From Sinonovacula constricta (Eukaryota > Mollusca > Bivalvia > Cardiida > Solecurtidae), in assembly GCA_007844125.1 (NCBI GenBank), contig CM017556.1, positions 81,274,409 to 81,338,408 of the forward strand: DNA of 64,000 bases. The letters are read 5' to 3'. Positions within the stretch are counted from its first letter, which is position 1. Each line of letters starts with the position of its first letter. This document shows, in pieces, positions 41,301 to 55,700 of this stretch. A model generated the notes under the pieces. That model was not told the origin of the DNA, searched no databases, and saw only the letters and a list, made by a program, of their open reading frames with translations. The translations under genes were made by a program, and so were the position numbers.

Positions 41301-44300
41301 ATAAATAGGTTAAAAATACTTTGTTGTCTGGCTGAAGTGTAAAGCAAAACTGTGAAAAAAGAAGTAAAGTTGGCAAAAAAGGGCTTTGAAATATTTGAAA
41401 TATATTGCAACTGAAAAATATCAACTTTTCAGACTTAAAAATCCTGAAATACACAAGGAAATAACAGCTAATTTACCAAGCTGACACAAATGTGCGGTAT
41501 TTTACAGGCCCGAATCCAGCAGAAGGAGGAGACCATCTGTAAGTACCAGGACCTGTTGAAGCAGGCACGTGAGGACATGCAGGACATGAACAGGCGGCAT
41601 GAGAAGGAGCTGCGTGCCATGCAATCTAAGATACATATGGAGACAGATGCAGCATTTAGCAAGTTCAAGGAGGCAGCTCAGCAAATCATGACCCAGAAGA
41701 TGGCTCAGCCAATCACAAACAAGCAGGTAGGTGGAGCTTGGATGGATAAACATTTGCTATGCTTTGTTGAAACTTACTTCATCGAAGGAATGAAAAACAA
41801 CATCATGCAATGCCCTAAAGGCATAGCTGTCTTTTCACACTAAGGGAATAATCGCCCAAAGCAAGATTTTTGCACAAAATATGTGGAATTCAGCACAATT
41901 GGGTGTAAAATAACTGTTTTTTTATAATTATATTTTGTATTTGTCTATCTTTCTCATTGGTTATTTGTACATTGTTTTAGGTTTTACTACAATTTCTAAA
42001 GAGAGAAGAGTTACATTTTATAAATACTGATATTTTGGTGCAATGTTTTACCACAAGGTCGCACGTTTGAACCAGCTGGAGGACCTTGTGGTTGAGCAGG
42101 AGAACTCTCTGGCTGCGATGGCTCAGAAGATCCGTGACAGAGAGGATGAGATCATTAACCTAAGGACAAAGCTTCAGCAACAGGACCAGACCTATGCTGG
42201 CGAGAAACAGAGGTAAGAGATGAAGGGGAGTCAGTAAAATGCGGCTTCCCACGAGTCTGGCTCATTTTTTAAATAACTATTTGGGTTGTCATAATGTTTG
42301 TATTTTCTTATTTTAAAAAACATTGCAGCGACCAATAGTGTCATTTTGTATCAGTCAATAAGGGTTCATTATTTTGTGTTTGATCTCAGTTAATTGAGAG
42401 TTAAGAGACATCTATTTCAAGACAATTATAGTTGCAGATTCCAAAAAGGTACTTAAATTTTTTTAAAGTAAAATGAAATTGCTATGAGACGAAAGTAAAG
42501 TTGTCTGTCTGATCCAGATTGTTGTTTACTGCTGCGGCTGTCCCAGTTTCTGGGGTAGGTAGCAGATGTCTAGAGTATCTTACAGCCTCTCTCCATGCAA
42601 TTGTGTTCAAACTTCAACACACATTCCTTTCTGTACACCGATATCTTAACATTCAACAACTGTTTATGTACAGTTGAAAGTAAACAAATGCCTCTCCTAT
42701 GTCAATATCTGGCAAGTCGTCTAAAAATATACTAATATAGTTGCAAGTGTAAATGTCACACTTTTAATTATCATTACCAAGAAGAAGCAGTCATCTAAAT
42801 GTTATACTGTCTCTAATGTCAAACTCTCAAAGGCATCTAGAAATACCAGCATTTCTATGACAAGAGTCAATATTACACATATTTCCCTTATTCAAAGGCA
42901 TCTACAAATATAGGCCTAACTGTTCAAAGGCATCTGCAAGTATATGCATAATTATGCATAATTATAACTAGAGTCAAAATTACACATATTTTTTTCTTTC
43001 AAAGGCATCTACAGACATATGCATTGCATCTACAAACATGCATAACTATCAAAAGATTCAAATACACATATTTCACCTATTTATAGGCATCAACAAATAT
43101 CTGCATAACTATTGCAATTGTCACTACAACACATATTTACCCATTTATATGCATCTACAAATATATACTAAACTATAACACGAGTCAACACTACACATAT
43201 TTCCCCCTTTTATAGGCCTCTTTAAATATATGCCAAACTATCACCAAGTCCACACTACACATATTTTCCTTTTATTCAAAAGCATCTACATATATGTTCA
43301 TAACTATTGCAAGAGTCACTACTACACATATTTTCCCTATTCAAAGGCATCTGCAGACATATGCATTGTATCTACAAGCATGCATAACCATCAAAAGATT
43401 CAATTACACATATTTGCCCTTTTTAAAGGCACCTTCAAATATATACTTACTATCACAAGAGTCAACACTACACATATTTGCTCTTTTTTAAGGCATCTTC
43501 AAATATATACTTAACTATCACAAGAGTTAACACTAAACATATTTTCCCTTTATTCAAAGGCATCTGCAAGTTTATGCATATCTACCACAAGATTCAATTC
43601 TACACATATTTGCCTATCTCCATCATCCAGCTTGGTATCCCAGCTGCGTGAGGAGATCAACACTAAAGAGGTGGAGCTGCAGAAGCTACGTACAACAGTA
43701 GAGCACCAGGGCAAGGAACTGCAGCTGATAAATGGGGAGCTGGACACAGCCAAAGAGGCCAACTCAAGGGCCCCCACCACCACCATGAAGACAATGGTAG
43801 AGAGACTGAAGAAACAGTTGGCTCAGAAGGAGAAACAACATCAGGTAAGTTTTCATTGTGTATTTATTTTAAGTTATTTCTAATAAAGAAGACCAGAACT
43901 GGAAGCACAATCAGTTGAACATCAGCTCCAGGTGCTGTAGGCCCTTGGTTTGATCCGGGCTTTGCAGCATAAAAAAATCATTAAGAGATGTGGTGGTATA
44001 GCTCTCTTGCTTATGCTCAAGCAAAAAAAAGAAGAAAAGCTTCAAGATTGGTCAGCCTGTTGTCAACATAATATGACTGGGTGCAGTATTATGCCAGTAT
44101 TCATGTCATGATATACACAGTGATGACTGCACCATATCTGCTTCAGGTACACAAATAACTGAAATACTGTTGAATGATTAACCCAACAAGCTAATAAAGT
44201 ACTTTGTACATGTAAATGACCAATTTATAACTCCCCAGTCCCTCACAACCTAGGTTTAAGTCCATGTAAAAGCAAAAACTTTTATGTGGAGAGGTCTCCC

Positions 44301-47300
44301 AGCTGTCCTGGATAGTACAGATGGTTCTACCAGACATCTGTCTGGTGTTTAAGAAACCCAGAACAAAACCAAGCATTGTTCTTTACAAAGATTATGAGCA
44401 CTATCAACAAAACTAAGCAGCACATGTGAATCTTGCTCAAACAGTTCCTTTTGGCACCTGGCTAATCTGGAAGTGTTTTTATCTGAATCCATTGACACAG
44501 TAGGTAAAATACCATACAGTACACCTGCAGTTTCATGTACAGTGAAACCTTTGCACAGCAACGTTTGGCGGAGGCACAGAAAACTGTTGCTGCTGAGAGG
44601 TGTTGCTGTGCAGAGGTCATCATTGATGCCAAGTTAAAATACCATATAAAAACATTATTTGAATTCAATATTAACTTATGGATGTTTTAATAATATCAAA
44701 ATATGGTATTACATATTCAAAATGTAGTTTATTTTTGCTGAAATAAAAGAACTAGAAGAGCATACAAACTTACACAATGAAACTTATGGAGGAAATAAAG
44801 GGTGTTGCTCCTAAGAGGCTGTTGCTGCACAGAGGTGCCTTTTTGAGAGGTTTTACTGTAGTTCTATTGTCATGTTTATAAATCTGTCTCTAGCTAATTC
44901 AAAAATGTGTGGTGGGACATAAAATCTTTGTTTTAAATGAAAATTCCTGGATAAAAAAATCCTTAAACCCATATTTTTTAAATGAAAAATCTTGGCTAAA
45001 AAACATGTAAATTGGGTTTTTTTTTAAAATGAAAATTCTTGGATATTGGTTATCAATTCCATTTTTATGTAAAAATTATCCCTAAGATCTGTAATGCTGG
45101 TGTTTCTCCACAGGCCCTGAGCAAAGCCCTGACAGATTTGCGGGCTGACATGGTTACACAGGCCCAGGAACAGATCAAGTATCATACGGACGACACCTCC
45201 CAACAACAGAATGTGCAGAAAATCATTGACAAACATACCAAGGAACTAACAGTAAGTATGCCATGTTTTATAGTAAAGTTGGCTGAATGCCATGGTATTC
45301 GGTGTATACATATGCCATACTCTGCTAAAGAGTTAAAAAAAAATGTTTAAATCATGATAAACACATTCATTTTCATAAGTTTTAGCTTAGTTGTTACATT
45401 TTAATTTCCTTCTATATGTTAGAGCTTATTTGATTACTATTATTAACACAAAGATATGTTTATAGTTTTTTTTATAAATGTTTCTAGAGAATATATCTAA
45501 AGTTTCTTTTTGTTAATATAAACTGTTGTCAAATGTCCATTTTATGGGTATAAGGTACTTAGATATGCATAAGTTACATTGCTTATATTGATTTCTGTTA
45601 ACTTCATCATCAATTTATATTAATTTGAATAAACTTCATCATCAGTTTACATTGATTTTGTGTTAACTTCATAATCAGTTCATATTGATTTTGTGTTAAC
45701 TTCATAATCAGTTCACATTGATTTTGTGTTAACTTCATAATCAGTTCACATTGATTTTGTGTTAACTTCATAATCAGTTCACATTGATTTGTGTTTCTAC
45801 ATCATCAGTTCATATTGGTTTGTGTTAACTTCAACGTCAGTTTTTATTGTTTTCTTAACTTCATTATCAGTTATATTGATCTGTGTTAACTTCATCATCA
45901 GTTTATATCTGTTAATTTCCTTATCAGGACCAGATAGAAGATCTACAGAACACAGTGGAGCGACAGAGGAAGGAGATAAAGAAGAAGAAAGAAAAAGAGA
46001 CATCTCTGCAGTCTGAGGTGGATGACTTGAGGGATGAACTTGGTATGTGAAATCATGCATAACTCCTCAACCCCTCCCTACATGGTCTGGTTAAGAATAT
46101 CATGTGAGGAGGGTCTTTCAGCTGAATTTCTGAGTACCAATGGTTCTACCCAGACATTTGTCTTGAGTCTCTCTCTAATTATAACTGGATGTTGCTAATA
46201 TGATCGTTATTGTGTTGGTGTAATGTTTCTAAAAACCAATACCAAGCCAAATAAAATCGCATGCATGCAATTTTAATTATATTTATTTTAAATTTCATCA
46301 ATTGTATGAAATACATAAAATGTACAAAATGTTTAAGGTCATCTTAGTGTTTAAGCATTTATTCAGTTTTTTATTCAATTTAGTTATATTTAATGGTCAT
46401 CTATTTAGCAAAGATGTATTTTATGTAGCTTACTTTTTGTACCTTCTTAGCTGGTACAGAGAAGAGTCTTCACAAAGCCAAGGGAGATAAGCAGAGACTT
46501 GAGTCTGAGGTGGAAGAGTTGGAGAAGAAAATAGAGAGAATGAACACCATGAAGACACAGGTAAATTGTACATAATTTCTGCACCATGCTGCCTTTGTGA
46601 CATTGAACAATTGCCAAGACTCTACATTTGCATGTAGTGCTCAAAGTTTGTCTCACATCTGTCACTTACAGTATGCTTTGTCAGTTGAGGTTTTGCTCAA
46701 GCTTAAATTTGACTTCACAGTATTTGCTTATGAAGTATCTTTAACACTTCACTGTAATATATTGATACCTTAAACGTTGCAGGTTAATGGTGCTTAGTAA
46801 TTAGAAATTGTTAACTCCCGTTAAGAAGTATTCAAAGTGAGAACATAAGCAGAATCTCAACTTATAAATGTTGCATGTGGGACTTAAAAAAATTAATGGT
46901 GAGATAGTATAACATTGATTAAAAACATATTCTCACAAAAATTGTACTCTGGGTCTACTCATGCTTAATCTGAAGGGCTGAGGAGTTACAAATAAGAAAC
47001 TCTGACCGCTCGACCCTGGGCACCCTGGGTATTTACTGAATATTTGTGTATATGCAAGTTTTACTGATAGTTTGATTGCCCCAGATGAGCCTTTTATTTT
47101 CCGTGAGAAATTGGCCGAATTTGTTCACTGGGATTTTTTTTGTTTTTTTATTTGTGCATAAAGGTATTTTTGCATTGCTGAGCAAAAAAGAAGATATGGC
47201 ATAGTTTGATCATTAGTTATACACTGTATTTTTTGTCATCGGACCTGGTAGCGCAATCGGTAGAGCATCGGCTCCAGGTTCGAGAGGCTCCGGGTTCAAT

Positions 47301-49723
47301 CCCTGGCTGTGACATTCCTAAGCCGTTAAAAATGGTAGTGGTATAGCGCCCATGCTAACACTCAAGCTAATATAAGGTTAGTTCCATGACTGGTTGGCCC
47401 GGTGTCAGGATAATGTGACTGGCTGTGGTATCATGCCAGGTGTTCTAAGGATGCTATACACAGTGAAGGCAGCACTATATCTGCTTCACGTGGACACCGT
47501 CTCAAGATAACTAAAATACAGTTGGTGGGACGATAAACCCAAATAAACAAACAAACATTTAATCAAGACTCTGAACACTTTTTGTTTAAAACATACATAT
47601 GATGTAAATGTGTCATGGAAATGAGTGGCTTTATGTGTTTTAAGTTGGATATTGGAGACTGCAGTCTTCCTCTGTGGAATAGTTGGGTTCCAGCTCTTAA
47701 ACACATCTTCATAAATTTCTATCACAAGAACTGTATGTGCCTTGATTAATCACCGGCACTGGTTTATTAAAAAATTTTTTGTGGAAGATAAAATTAATAA
47801 TAAATCAATCTTCATTTTATTAATTTAATATTTATCCTTTTTAATAATTATTTTTTACTTTCATCAAAATATATATTTTTTACATCAAAGGATTACATTC
47901 TTTATTTAATCTTTTATTTATTTCAACCAACTATTCATTCTTTATACTTGATTTTTTACACCTGCAGAAGACCGGTGAGGAGAACACTAAACGGGAGATG
48001 GATGAGTTGCGGAGGCAGGTGAGGATGCTGGAGGCAGAACTGAAGAGGAAGGGACAGATGGCAGAGAAGCCTTACGAGATCAAGAAGATCGACTCCCCTA
48101 AGGAGGCCCCTCATAAGGTATGTACATTAGTCTTGTAATTGGAGTGAAGAGAATTTTGTGCGAAAATATTCTGTTGCTGTAAAAGATATATGTTACGCTC
48201 ATCCATGCATTTGGTGAGTTTGGGTTTCAGATCTTGGGTACAAATCAGAATCTTATTATGCATCTCCAAACTTCAAATATTTAATTGGTTGCTATTTTAT
48301 ATCATTTCTATGCATGTGTTAGCATTAAACAGCATAATTGAAAATAAAAATGCCCAAATATAGTTTTAAATGGTGGACAGGAGTGCCATTTATGCAATAT
48401 TTCTGGGTTTCATAGTAAAGCAGAAGAGAAATGTAAAATTTCCCATAGATTTTGAGCAGCTCTGACTATACCATCATAACTCTGGCCAAAATAGGAGACG
48501 TTATCTGTAACTTTTTACAATATTTTGAGTTGCTTACTTTTAACACTCACTATTTGTATGAAGCAATAATTTAATGATGTTACAATTGGGTGTTATTCAT
48601 ATATATGCTGTTTATTTCTATTGGGTGAGCAATTTAATTTTCAGGATGGAATAATGCAATGATTTCAAATATCACAATTTATTGGGATTTCAAAAAGCTG
48701 AATTTTCCCCTTTAATATGTGTAAAGATTACACAGAAATAACATTTAAATACCATAAACCCACGGTTTTGTGTAAATGTAGGGTGATATACTGTTAACAA
48801 TATATAAATACAGTAGGAAACATATAGCAGGAAATATATGTTATATAGTAGGTAACATATGTTATATAGTAGGTAACATGTTAGTAGGTAACATGTTATA
48901 TAGTAGGTAACATGTTATATAGTAGGTAACATGTTAGTAGATAACATGTTATATAGTAGGTAACATGTTAGTAGATAACATGTTATATAGTAGGTAACAT
49001 GTTATATAGTAGGTAACATGTTAGTAGATAACATGTTATATAGTAGGTAACATGTTAGTAGATAACATATTTTATAAAGTATGTCACATATGTTAGTAGG
49101 TAACATGTTATATAGCTGGTAACATGTTAGTAGGTAACATATGTTATAAAGTAGGTTATATATGTTAGTAGGTAACATATGTTATATAGTAGGTAACATA
49201 TGTTATATAGTAGGTAACATATGTTATATAGTAGGTAACATATGTTAGTAGGTAACATATGTTATATAGTAGGTAACATGTTAGTAGGTAACATGTTTTA
49301 TAGTAGGTAACATATGTTAGTAGGTAACATATGTTATAAAGTAGGTTATATATGTTAGTAGGTAACATATGTTATATAGTAGGTAACATATGTTATATAG
49401 TAGGTAACATATGTTAGTAGGTAACATATGTTATATAGTAGGTAACATGTTAGTAGGTAACATGTTTTATAGTAGGTAGCATATGTTAGTAGGTAACATA
49501 TGTTATAAAGTAGGTTATATATGTTAGTAGGTAACATATGTTATATAGTAGGTAACATATGTTATATAGTAGGTAACATATGTTAGTAGGTAACATATGT
49601 TATATAGTAGGTAACATGTTAGTAGGTAACATGTTTTATAGTAGGTAACATATGTTAGTAGGTAACATATTATTATTATGCATAATTGATAAGGCCAAGG
49701 TCACAAATATGACAGTTTAGTAT

Positions 49724-49791
<68 letters not shown>

Positions 49792-52700
49792 AGGAACATA
49801 CATATATATTGAGTTTAGTTATACATTCTGTTTTGCAACCACACCTGAAAGCCTGAGTTGGCTTCAGGAACAGGAAGCCCCTGGTTTGATCCCAGGCTTC
49901 AACATACCAAAGTCATTAAAATCAATGGTACGGCAATTATAATGGTAATTCCACAACTGGATAACCCAGAGTAAGGGTATTGTGACTGGGTGTGGTATCA
50001 TACCGGTGTTCACAGCATGATATATACATTGAAGGCAGCACTACATCTGCTTCAAGTGGACACCATCTCTAAGTAACTAAAATACTGCTTATGGGACAAT
50101 AGACCCAACAAAGAAACATGCATTCTTTATGTTCTGTTTTGTGCAGGGTTCAGGAGGGGATGAGCAACTACTGAGATGGGAGGAAAGCAAGAAATGGCAG
50201 AAGACTGTCGATAGGATGAAAGGAAAGATTAAGGAACGAGATACGGAGGTTGAGAAATTGCAGCGGACAAATACCATGATGAAGGACATGGTCGACAGGT
50301 AATGTACTGCTGTGTTTGGAGTTTCTTTTAAATTGCTCTAATAGAATTATATTCATTGACCCTGAAAAAAGAGCAGTAATTGATGTGTCGATTGTTAAGC
50401 CTTAAGTTTAAAGCCATCAGTTCATTTACTCACATATTCATGCCAAATATTTTTCTGTACAATCCATGTATGTTTACAAAAAGAATAGGCAGATGTGTTG
50501 AGTAACATATCAAACTTAGATTAAAATCTCCCCATTAAACCAAACTAACCTACTCAGAATAAATTATATTTGTTTAAATAATACATAAAAAACTTTTTTG
50601 TCAATACATTTAGGCATAAATAAGCTAACTAGTGAAAAAGTAGGCAAATTTTGGGAATCATGATAATGTGGCTGAGTGTGGTATCATGTCAGGTGTCAGA
50701 AAAATGGGATTGGGTGTGGTATCATGTTGAGTGTCAGAAAAATGTGATTGGGTATGGTATCATGTTAGGTGTCAGAATAATGTGATTGGGTATGGTATCA
50801 TGTCAGGTGTCAAAATAATGTGATTGGGTGTGGTATCATGTTAAGTGTCAGAATAATGTAATTAGGTGTGGTATCATGTCAGGTGTCAGAATAATGTGAT
50901 TGGGTGTGGTATCATGTCAGGTGTCAGAATAAATTGATTGAGTGTGGTATCATGTCAGGTGTCAAAATAATGTGATTGGGTGTGGTATTATGTCAGGTGT
51001 CAGAAAAATGGGATTGGGTGTGGTATCATGTTGAGTGTCAGAAAAATGTGATTGGGTATGGTATCATGTCAGGTGTCAGAATAATGTGATTGGGTGTGGT
51101 ATCTTGTCAGGTGTCAGAATAATGTGGCTGGGTGTGGTATCATGTCAGGTGTCAAAATAATGTGGCTGGGTGTGGTATCATGTCAGGTGTCAGAATAATG
51201 TGATTGGGTGTGGTATCATGTCAGGTGTCAGAAAAATATGATTGGATGTGGCATCATGTCAGATATCAGAATAATGTGGTTGGGTGTGGTATCATGTCAG
51301 GTGTCAGAATAATGTGATTGGGTGTGGTATCATGTTAGGTGTCAGAATAATGTTACTGGGTGTGGTATCATGTTAGGTGTCAGAATAATGTGGCTGAGTG
51401 TGGTATCATGTCAGGTGTCAGAAAAATGGGATTGGGTGTGGTATCATGTTGAGTGTCAGAAAAATGTGATTGGGTATGGTATCATGTTAGGTGTCAGAAT
51501 AATGTGATTGGGTATGGTATCATGTCAGGTGTCAAAATAATGTGATTGGGTGTGGTATCATGTTAAGTGTCAGAATAATGTAATTAGGTGTGGTATCATG
51601 TCAGGTGTCAGAATAATGTGATTGGGTGTGGTATCATGTCAGGTGTCAGAATAAATTGATTGAGTGTGGTATCATGTCAGGTGTCAAAATAATGTGATTG
51701 GGTGTGGTATTATGTCAGGTGTCAGAAAAATGGGATTGGGTGTGGTATCATGTTGAGTGTCAGAAAAATGTGATTGGGTATGGTATCATGTCAGGTGTCA
51801 GAATAATGTGATTGGGTGTGGTATCTTGTCAGGTGTCAGAATAATGTGGCTGGGTGTGGTATCATGTCAGGTGTCAAAATAATGTGGCTGGGTGTGGTAT
51901 CATGTCAGGTGTCAGAATAATGTGATTGGGTGTGGTATCATGTCAGGTGTCAGAAAAATATGATTGGATGTGGCATCATGTCAGATATCAGAATAATGTG
52001 ATTGGGTGTGGTATCATGTCAGGTGTCAGAATAATGTTACTGGGTGTGGTATCATGTTAGGTGTCAGAATAATGTGGCTGGGTGTGGTATCATGTCAGGT
52101 GTCAGAATAATGTGATTGGGTGTGGTATCATGTCAGGTGTCAGAATAATGTGATTGGGTGTGGTATCATGTTAGGTGTCAGAAAAATGTTACTGGGTGTG
52201 GTATCATGTTAGGTGTCAAAATAATGTGGCTGGGTGTGGTATCATGTCAGGTGTCAGAATAATGTGATTGGGTGTGGTATCATGTTAGATGTCAGAATAA
52301 TGTTACTGGGTGTGGTATCATGTTAGGTGTCAGAATAATGTGATTGGGTGTGGTATCATGTCAGGTGTCAGAATAATGTGATTGGGTGTGGTATCATGTT
52401 AGATGTCAGAATAATGTTACTGGGTGTGGTATCATGTCAGGTGTCAAAATAATGTGGCTGGGTGTGGTATCATGTCAGGTGTCAGAATAATGTGATTGGG
52501 TGTGGTATCATGTTAGGTGTCAGAATAATGTTACTGGGTGTGGTATCATGTTAGGTGTCAGAATAATGTGATTGGGGTTGGTATCATGTCAGGTGTCAGT
52601 ATAATGTTATTGGGTGTGGTATCATGTCAGGTGTCAGAATAATGTGATTGGGTATGGTATCATGTCAGGTGTCAGAATAATGTTATTGGGTGTGGTATGT

Positions 52701-55700
52701 CAGGTGTCAGAATAATGTGATTGGGTGTGGTATCATGTCAGGTGTCAGAATAATGTAATTGGGTTTGATATCGTGCCCGGTTGCAGGATAGTGTTACTGG
52801 GTTTAATATCATGCCAGGTGTCAGAATAATTTGACTGGGCATGGTTCATGTGTATCATGTCATGTGTTCTTAGAGTGCTATTATGATGCCTTCACTTTGA
52901 ATGCACCAGTTTGATTCCATGTAAAAAAGATAACAACAAAGAAAATAAAAGCAAAAATCACTTTTCCACTTTATCACCTTCATCATTATTATCATCATCA
53001 GCAGCAGCAGTAGCAGCAGCACCACCACCACCACCACAAAGAACAACAACAACAACACTACCAACAATATTAATTTTCACATCACTTATAATATTCCGAA
53101 CATTCTTCATCATGAAGCTGTAATATAACTAACACATACTGTGAGTGTTGCAGAAAAAAAGTTAAATAGCCCACAACAGCATAACATATAAGCATTCATA
53201 AAATACCAGTCTTGCATTTGTATGAGTATATAATCTTATTGAAAATACCCAAATTTGGTTTTATTTGCTTTATAAATGCTATCAAAATATTTCTAGCTCC
53301 ATGTTAAGGAAACCAAAATATCTCTTTGGTAATGCCCTTCTTGCATTGTATGCCATTGTATAAACACAACCCAATAAACTCTCTCAACTTGCTTCAAGTA
53401 TTGATATCCCGAAAATCAATAATGGAATAAGTCTATTGAAACAGACTATAGCCTTACAAGGCTATCAAGTTATGGCATGTAAGCAGTAGACACATTATAC
53501 ATATTGTATATCTTAAACACATGTGGAGGGGATTTATTTAGCACAGGTAAGCTTTCTGTTAATCTTTAGATTGTGGATATCATAATACAACTATTGCTGC
53601 AGAGTGCATTTGTAGTTAATTAAAAAGGATCATTGTTTTTCTAATTGGGTAAATGTAGCATTATTGTGATATATCTGTCATAGTGTTTACCTTTCCATGT
53701 ACAGTGTATGCAGTTCCTACTTCCACAGTAGATTAAACATTAACCATACACACATATTGGGTAGCTATAGATCAATGAAGTGTACATTAGTGTGGACTAG
53801 ATGTAAAGTCTAGGTTGTGTACATAGCCTTATATCTCAGTTTCAAACATACTTTTTGTATATGTGGTAGGTGACAGAGGGATAATCTCTTTTGAACTGTA
53901 GTGATGGAATAAAAAGCAATACCCAGCTAGTTAGGCTATTATGCAAGCAGATTCTGGGATTAAATTAGAACATTTATATTTCAAATGATGTTTAACATTC
54001 AGCTATTCTTTCATTCTCTCCATCTTCTTTTTCATACCCTCTCTATGTCCTTTCTTCTATTACTATTTTTACTTCCCATCTTTTTCAGCCCCCTTTTCAT
54101 CTACTTCCCTTCTTTTTCAACTACCTTTTCATCTACTTCCCTTCTTTTTCAACTGCCTTTTCATCTACTTCCCTTCTTTTTCAACTACCTTTTCATCTAC
54201 TTCCCTTCTTTTTCAACTATCTTTTCATCTACTTATCTTCTTTTTAGCCACCTTTTCATCTACTTCTCTTCTTTTTCAACTACCTTTTCATCTACTTCTC
54301 TTCTTTTTAGCCACCATCTCATCTACTTCCCTTCTTTTTCAACTACCTTTTCATCTACTTCTCTTCTTTTTAGCCACCATCTCATCTACTTCCCTTCTTT
54401 TTCAACTACCTTTTCATCTACTTCTCTTCTTTTTAAGCCACCTTTTCATCTACTTCTCTTCTTTTTCAGCCACCATCTCATCTACTTCCCTTCTTTTTCA
54501 ACTGCCTTTTCATCTACTTCTCTTCTTTTTAGCCACCTTTTCATCTACTTCTCTTCCTTTTCAGCCACCATCTCATCTACTTCCCTTCTTTTTCAACTGC
54601 CTTTTCATCTACTTCTCTTCTTTTTCAGCCTCCTTTTCATCTTATATCTCCTCATAACACTCATCATAAGGATGATCCTTCTCATTATAAATCTCAGCAT
54701 TCTTGTCCTCTTCCTCCTCCTCTCCATATTTTATGACATTTGTACTTACAATAAATGTTTGAGGACCATAGAGGCAACATGCATAAATCTTAACATATAG
54801 TAGTTCCCTTTCTAACACTCCAGCAAGTGTTACCGAGCAAGCAGCCACCCAACAAACAAACATTACACAAAGTAGCACTTAATACTTCATAAACTAATAT
54901 TGGAAATATAAGTGATCCCTTTATTATTTATCTTCAATAACTCCCAAGGCTGATGAAAGAGGAGTCCCTAGAAAAGCTTTTTCAGCAGCCAGCTTCATAT
55001 ATCTACAGTATAAGTTCATTATAACTAGTACATTAATCACTTCTATCCTGTCATGTAAACATAAAAGAAAATTGAATAAATAGATAATTAAATAAATAGA
55101 TAAATAAATAAATAAACAAATAAATAAATGAACAAATAAATAAATAAATAAATAAAACAATTGAATGAATAAATAAATAACAAATAATATTTATTTATCT
55201 TTGTTTCAGATTGACAAAGGAGAAAGAGTCGTTAGAGAAGCGTCTGTCAGCAGCCGGCACCAAGGGAGCCGTGGTGCCGCCATTGACAAGCATCCACTCT
55301 GGCAAGCCTGACCATCAACTGGAGGTGCTAAAAAATCAGAACTTCCAACTGCATGAACAGGTGGGTCATTTAAAGGAGGTATCAAATTAAAGATGAACAG
55401 TTTGCCCATATCAAATACATTGAGCAATACGTTATGTCAGTTTGGGGGAATCTGGGCATAATTTCTACACGACCTCATACTCTAGTCTTAATAAAGATGT
55501 CTTCAAACACTACCTCAATTATTTGACAGTAGGAATCATGAAAAATAACTCTCAGTGTCTGTCCATTCCAAATCTATAAATGAGCATGATGGGGATTTTC
55601 TGCGAAAAATAGATATCACCATCATTTCAAATTACTGGGATGATGATATAAATTAGGCCACATTGTATGGGATCTTCTCATGTACATTTCTATAGTTGAT

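Noticed and set aside
49165..49537. Minus-strand open frames of repeated YNICYLLTYVTY-like peptide
   Set aside because: They are satellite translation with no coding features.
50662..52865. CRISPR-like regular repeat array
   Set aside because: Units are directly adjacent without unique spacers, the period equals a SINE-internal interval, and the genome is eukaryotic.
53985..54800. 271-codon open frame, the longest single frame in the window
   Set aside because: It is translated pyrimidine-rich 32-bp tandem repeat inside intron 43, with low-complexity F/S/L/P content.
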